64,000 bases of DNA from Microcebus murinus (lineage: Eukaryota > Chordata > Mammalia > Primates > Cheirogaleidae): the NCBI RefSeq assembly GCF_040939455.1, contig NC_134117.1, positions 62,022,501 through 62,086,500 of the forward strand, given 5' to 3'. Under the pieces are notes generated by a model. The model was given only the letters and a program-made list of their open reading frames with translations, did no database searches and was not told the origin of the DNA. The position numbers and the translations under genes are program-made. Below, piece after piece: positions 57,204 through 64,000 of this stretch. The stretch's first letter is position 1, and every line of letters starts with the position of its first letter.

Positions 57204-57717
57204 GCAGTGGGAGAAAGAAGAGAGTTTTGGTTCTTCTACCTTATCCAAAACTATTTTATTAGTCTTGGCATCTACATAACTAGGAAGAAAGCTTCTCTCC
57301 TTTTTAGTATCTTATCCTCCTGCCCAAATAATGCCCTTCTAGTGCCCAGGGGAGAAGGAAAGGAGACAGAACTGGAGGTTGCTAGGACCAGCCGTTACTG
57401 TCCCTCCCCACCACCAGGGGGCAGTCCCAGAGATGAGGCGCAGAGGTGCAGGGGAGAAACTCCAGGTTTAGTGAACTTCACCAGGCTCTGCCTGCTGGCC
57501 CTCCCCTCTAAGGGTTTTGTTTTCCATAACTGCAGAATGAACTCCAGCATCTCATGGTATTCTATCCCAGGTTCCAATCTGCTTAGCATCTGACCTTTTC
57601 TTAAAACAAAGATTGGAACACTTCCGAAAACAACTTCACAGAACAAAAGCTAAAACACATAAACATGGACTGACAACAGTTTTAAGAGCTGATTACAAAG
57701 AATGCTTGGATTTGGTA

Positions 57718-60157
<2,440 letters not shown>

Positions 60158-60306
60158 TATCTAATTTCTTGTCTATTTTAGGTAGATAGGTAGATAGAAC
60201 AAAAGACATTACTGAGACTTATTTTGGGAATGTTCCATTATGGCTATTACACAGCCATTAAAAGCAATAAGGTAGAAAGAGATGACACAGCAAATGTATT
60301 ATCTCA

Positions 60307-60365
60307 GGGTGTGTGTGTGTGTGTATGTGTGTGTGTGCATGCGTGCGCGAGAGCACATGAGTGTG
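60307..60365 (+). repeat. (TG)n microsatellite
   Basis: Interrupted TG run with gcatgcgtgcgcgagag at its end. Confidence 0.9.
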
Positions 60366-61140
60366 TCTATCCATAGAGAACTAGCTGAAAAGATGCTCTT
60401 TCAGTGACACGATTACTCCTGAATTTGCATTTTGTTATGGTTTTCTGTATCACTTAAAGTTCTTTATGATGATCATGAATCCTTTATAAAATCAAAGAGA
60501 AATACAGATATTTTTTCACTTAGGGAAAAATAAAGGTTTTTAAAAGTAAAATTTATCAATATGAGTATGGACAGCTCAATTTCTTCATTTTCAGAAGTAT
60601 GAAACGTACATTTGTAACTCTAGCTCTCACTGTGACTGAGAGAGGTTTTGCTTCCTTCCCACTTAGCAGTCTTTGGGTTGCATCAAGATTCTGCACCAGC
60701 CTCCAGGGTGGGATTCCAACAGAGTGGACTCTCTGGTCATTTTCTCCACCTGTCCTCCCTCTAGGAGAAAAACTGTCCTCCCTGGTTGCTGAGATTGTTA
60801 GGTGCCTACTAGTCTTGTGGTCACACTCCACTGCTGGGCAAAGTAAATATATTAAATGCACGCTCTTGGGGTTTCTTCCCCCCTTGGTCTCTTGAGCCTG
60901 CCTGTATTCCTCAGAAGCTCATGTTCGCAGTTCTCCCCCTACAATTTGGTGGGAAAGTTGGCCTCCTGGAGGATGGATGAGAGACACCACCACCTTCTGC
61001 AGTTTATCTATCTGAATATAATTTTAAATAAATTGTTACTCCACTGAAATACAAGCGAGAGAACCGACTGAAACCTCTCTTGTCATAGAATCGCCCTCCA
61101 GCTCATTATTATAATTGCCATTATCCATTGCTCGAGGCTA
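60366..61140. other. No gene recognised
   Basis: A plus frame of 98 codons (60599-60895) and its antisense partner have no recognised domain. I see nothing else. Confidence 0.4.
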
Positions 61141-61149
61141 GTATTTTTT

Positions 61150-61410
61150 TTTTCCCCTACTACTGTTGGGTAGACTACTCTATATATGTCTGTTAGGTTC
61201 ATTTGGTCTAGAATTTAGTTTCAGTCTAATGTTTCCTTATTGATTTTATGTTTGGATGATCTTTCCATTGCTTAAAGTGGGGTATTGAAGTCCCCTACTA
61301 TTATTGAATTGTACCCTATCTTTCCCTTCAGATCTATTAATATTTGCTTTATATATTTAGGTGCTCCAAAGTTGGGTGATATATGTACAATTATTATATT
61401 CGAGGCTAGT
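61150..61410 (-). mobile_element. Old L1 ORF2 fragment
   Basis: Contains attgaagtcccctactatta and tggtctagaatttagtttca, the antisense of L1 ORF2 sequence. Confidence 0.65.
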
Positions 61411-61918
61411 ATTATGATCTCTAAGACCACGGTCACTCGCTAAGTGCTTCTGACCCTGTCCTACCGGGAATAGCTTTTCAGGCATCTCAAACCCAAGCAC
61501 TCAGCCTCTGGTTATCCCACCTATGAAGGTCCACCCCCAACTTCCACTACTCCCTGGACACTTAAATGAATGAATTCATATAGAGCACAAACAGTAGTGT
61601 GCCTGGCACGTAGGGAATCCCGGATAGCACTGGCAGCTGTTGCTGCTGCTGTCCTCCTTGTGCTAGACCCATGTAACTTTAAGCCTGTACTTGTTACTGC
61701 TATGGGCCAGTTTCCCTGCCACCTCTACTGTTTTTCTCTTCCCATTGAAAAAAGCTGTTTTTGCCTCCCACAGCCACGTGGTGGCACCAGCACTTCATAA
61801 TTTTCACTTGAAATGCCTAGGGTTTTTTTGTTTTTTTAATTAACAAATAAAAATTATATATTTTTATCATTTATACCATGTTGTTTAATTAACATATGCA
61901 TACTTATCTTCTAAAAAT

Positions 61919-62240
61919 CATTTTTTTTTGAGACAGAGTCTCACTTTGTTGCCCGGGCTAGAGTGCCAGCTTAGCTCACGGCAACCTCAAACTCCTGGGC
62001 TCAAGCAATCCTACTGCCTCAGCCTCCCAAGTAGTTGGGACTACAGGTACGCGCCACCATGCCGGCTAATTTTTTTTTTCTATATATATTTTTAGTTGGC
62101 CAATTAATTTCTTCCTATTTTTAGTAGAGACCGGTCTTGCTCTTGCTCAGGCTGGTTTAGAACTCCTGACTTTGAGTGATCTGCCCACCTCGGCTTCCCA
62201 GAGTGCTAGGATTACAGGCGTGAGCCACTGTGCCCAGCCT
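61919..62240 (-). mobile_element. Lemur-type Alu
   Basis: Poly-T then gagacagagtctcactttgt. Contains ttagttggccaattaat, the antisense lemur segment. Ends gagccactgtgcccagcc. Confidence 0.94.
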
Positions 62241-62400
62241 CATACTTATCTTTTTTGTGCCAAATACACTTAAAATCTACTCTGTTAGGAATTTTCAAAT
62301 CTGTAATATATTGTTATTAACTACAGTCACCATATTGTACAACAGATCTTTCGAACTTATTCCTCCTACCTAACTGAAATTTTGTATCCTTTGGCCAACA
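62241..62400. mobile_element. Old L1 3'UTR fragment (weak)
   Basis: Contains gtcaccatattgtacaacag and cctacctaactgaaattttg, similar to old L1 3'UTRs. It continues on the left side of the Alu (61830-61918). Confidence 0.5.
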
Positions 62401-62669
62401 TCTCCCAGAGCCCCACCTCAGTTCCTGGTAAGCACCGGTGGAGATGGCTAGTTATTAATTCCAGGAGCCTTTCTGAAGTCACGTCCTCAAGTCTGCTTAT
62501 ACAGCGTGGAAATGCACAATAGGATCTTTCACGAAACGTTTCCTTTTTGTGTTTCTTTTCACAAAGGTATACTTGGTGCTTAATTTTATGTAAAAATACC
62601 CCTGTTTGGCTGCCACACGTCTCAATGATTGTACTAAGAAAGTATAACTAGACCAAGGGGCAATTCGAA

Positions 62670-62830
62670 AATAATAACGGTTATTTATTGAGCACCTACT
62701 GGGTGCAGCCATCCCTCTGGAGCGTACAGACTAGCTGGAAAGAGACATAATAAACAGTCAAGCAAATAAATTTATTGTATGAATATAAGTCCAGAGCGTA
62801 GTAAGTACTATGAAGGAAATAGAGAGCGAC
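62670..62830. repeat. L2-like fragment
   Basis: Contains ttattgagcacctactgggt and agtccagagcgtagtaagta, similar to the L2 3' region. Confidence 0.45.
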
Positions 62831-62899
62831 AAGGGGGAATCCACATTATTTGACATTTAGGTGCATGATTCGAGTTAAGTTTTGTGAAAGGTGCAAGGT

Positions 62900-63600
62900 G
62901 TGCATCTGGGTTTATTTTTTTACATATATATCCAATTGTTCAACACTGTTTGTTGAAAAGATCATCCTTTCTCCAGTGCATTGCCTTTGTGCATTTGTCA
63001 AAGATCAGTTATCTATATTTGTGGGTCTATTGCTGTGCTCTCTCTTCTGTTCCATTGATCTATGTAACTACTTTGTCTTCATTCCTATAGCTACACGTTA
63101 ATAGTAAGTCTTGGAATTTGATAGTATAAGTACTTCAGTTTTATTCTTCTTTGTACTGTGTTGGTTATTCTAAGTCTTTTTCTTTTTCATATAAACTTTA
63201 GAATCAATTTGTTGATATTTACAAAATAGCCTCCTGGGGTATTGATTGGGATTGCATTAAATCTGTACCTCAAATTGGGAAGAATGAACATTTTAACAAT
63301 ATTGAGTCTTTCAATCTATGAGCATGGAATAGCCCTTCATTTACTCAAATCATCTTTGATTTAGTTCATCAGAATTTTGTGATTTTCCACATATAGATCT
63401 GTATATATTTTGTTAGATTTTTATACCTAAGTATTTTTTGGTGCTATTATAAATAATATTTTTTTATTCCAAATTCTATTTGTACATATTTGGTACATAG
63501 GAAAGTAACTGACCTTGGTATAGTCACCTTGCTATATTTACTTATTAGTTGCAGGAGTTTTGACTCATAGGTTATTTAGAAGTATGTTGTTGGTCTGATT
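62900..63600 (-). mobile_element. L1 ORF2 fragment
   Basis: Contains tgttgaaaagatcatccttt and ctctcttctgttccattgat, with attgattgggattgcattaa, which are antisense L1 ORF2 signatures. Confidence 0.8.
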
Positions 63601-63604
63601 AAAA

Positions 63605-64000
63605 ATGAGCAAAATTCTGAACATTTCTCAAAAGAAGAATAGAAATGGAAAACAGGTCTATGAAAAAATGCTCAACATCACTAATCATCAGAAAAATGCA
63701 AATCAAACCACAATGAGATACCATCTTACTCTAGCTAAAATAGCTTTTATCAAAAGGACGAAAAAAATGGATGCTTGTGAGGATGCAGAGAAAGGAAAAT
63801 ATTCATACACTGTTGGTGGGAATGGAATTAGTACAGCCAATATGGAAAACAGTATGGAGGTTCCTCAAAACACTAAAACCAGAACTACCATATGATCCAG
63901 CAATTCCTCTGCTGGGTATATATATCCAAAAGAAAGGAAATCAGTATATCAAAGATATAATCTGCACCCCTGAGTTTATTGCAGCACTATTTACAATAGC
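63605..64000 (+). mobile_element. L1 ORF2 3' fragment, runs off the window
   Basis: Contains tgaaaaaatgctcaacatca, atgagataccatcttactct and atgatccagcaattcctctg, the sense L1 ORF2 C-terminal region. Meets the preceding L1 fragment head to head, which suggests 5' inversion or two insertions. Confidence 0.82.

Overview
The window is nuclear DNA of a strepsirrhine primate, most likely a lemur and possibly a mouse lemur. The youngest Alu copies carry a mid-element segment with the near-palindrome ttaattggccaactaa, which is typical of lemur Alus. The L1 3' ends end in a 'tacccccataatat' motif, and a small piggyBac-type element with TTAA target duplications lies in an intron. Introns, splice sites and dense SINE/LINE content leave no doubt that this is a vertebrate genome.

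Positions 6.6-23.2 kb hold the complete coding part of annexin A7 (ANXA7) on the minus strand. There are thirteen coding exons, every junction is phase-consistent, and the predicted protein is 486 residues. The C-terminal annexin core is strongly conserved. The N-terminal Pro/Gly/Tyr-rich domain differs from the human form: it has lost tyrosines, has a local compensated frameshift, and has a moved splice junction. An Alu sits directly upstream of the exon 7 acceptor. A CpG-rich segment at 37.4-37.8 kb is the best candidate for the ANXA7 promoter and non-coding first exon, which would make intron 1 about 14 kb.

Inside that putative intron 1, on the opposite strand, lies a chain of seven short exons at 27.4-31.8 kb with matching splice phases and open frames. 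They encode an unrecognised protein that looks HEAT-repeat-like. One exon is tandemly duplicated in frame, and a later candidate exon is frameshifted, so this may be a gene or a decaying relic. Left of ANXA7, at 5.83-5.92 kb, is an isolated exon that matches exon 3 of the cardiac ryanodine receptor RYR2 (with an internal 12-base deletion and a GC donor), apparently a genomic fragment copy.

From 43.7 to 50.9 kb there is a full-length L1 with 16-bp target duplications. ORF1 and ORF2 appear open except that each is split by its own recent Alu. The second Alu carries a 36-bp segment between two A-rich tails, which looks like a 3' transduction. The rest of the window is a mosaic of older L1, Alu, MIR, LTR and DNA-transposon remains, including a nearly complete Tigger1-like element at 57.7-60.2 kb that is itself split by an Alu. 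The GC-rich stretches at 30-43 kb and 51-53 kb contain long chance ORFs but little convincing coding sequence. MSS51, which I would expect beside ANXA7 from the human gene order, was not recognised.
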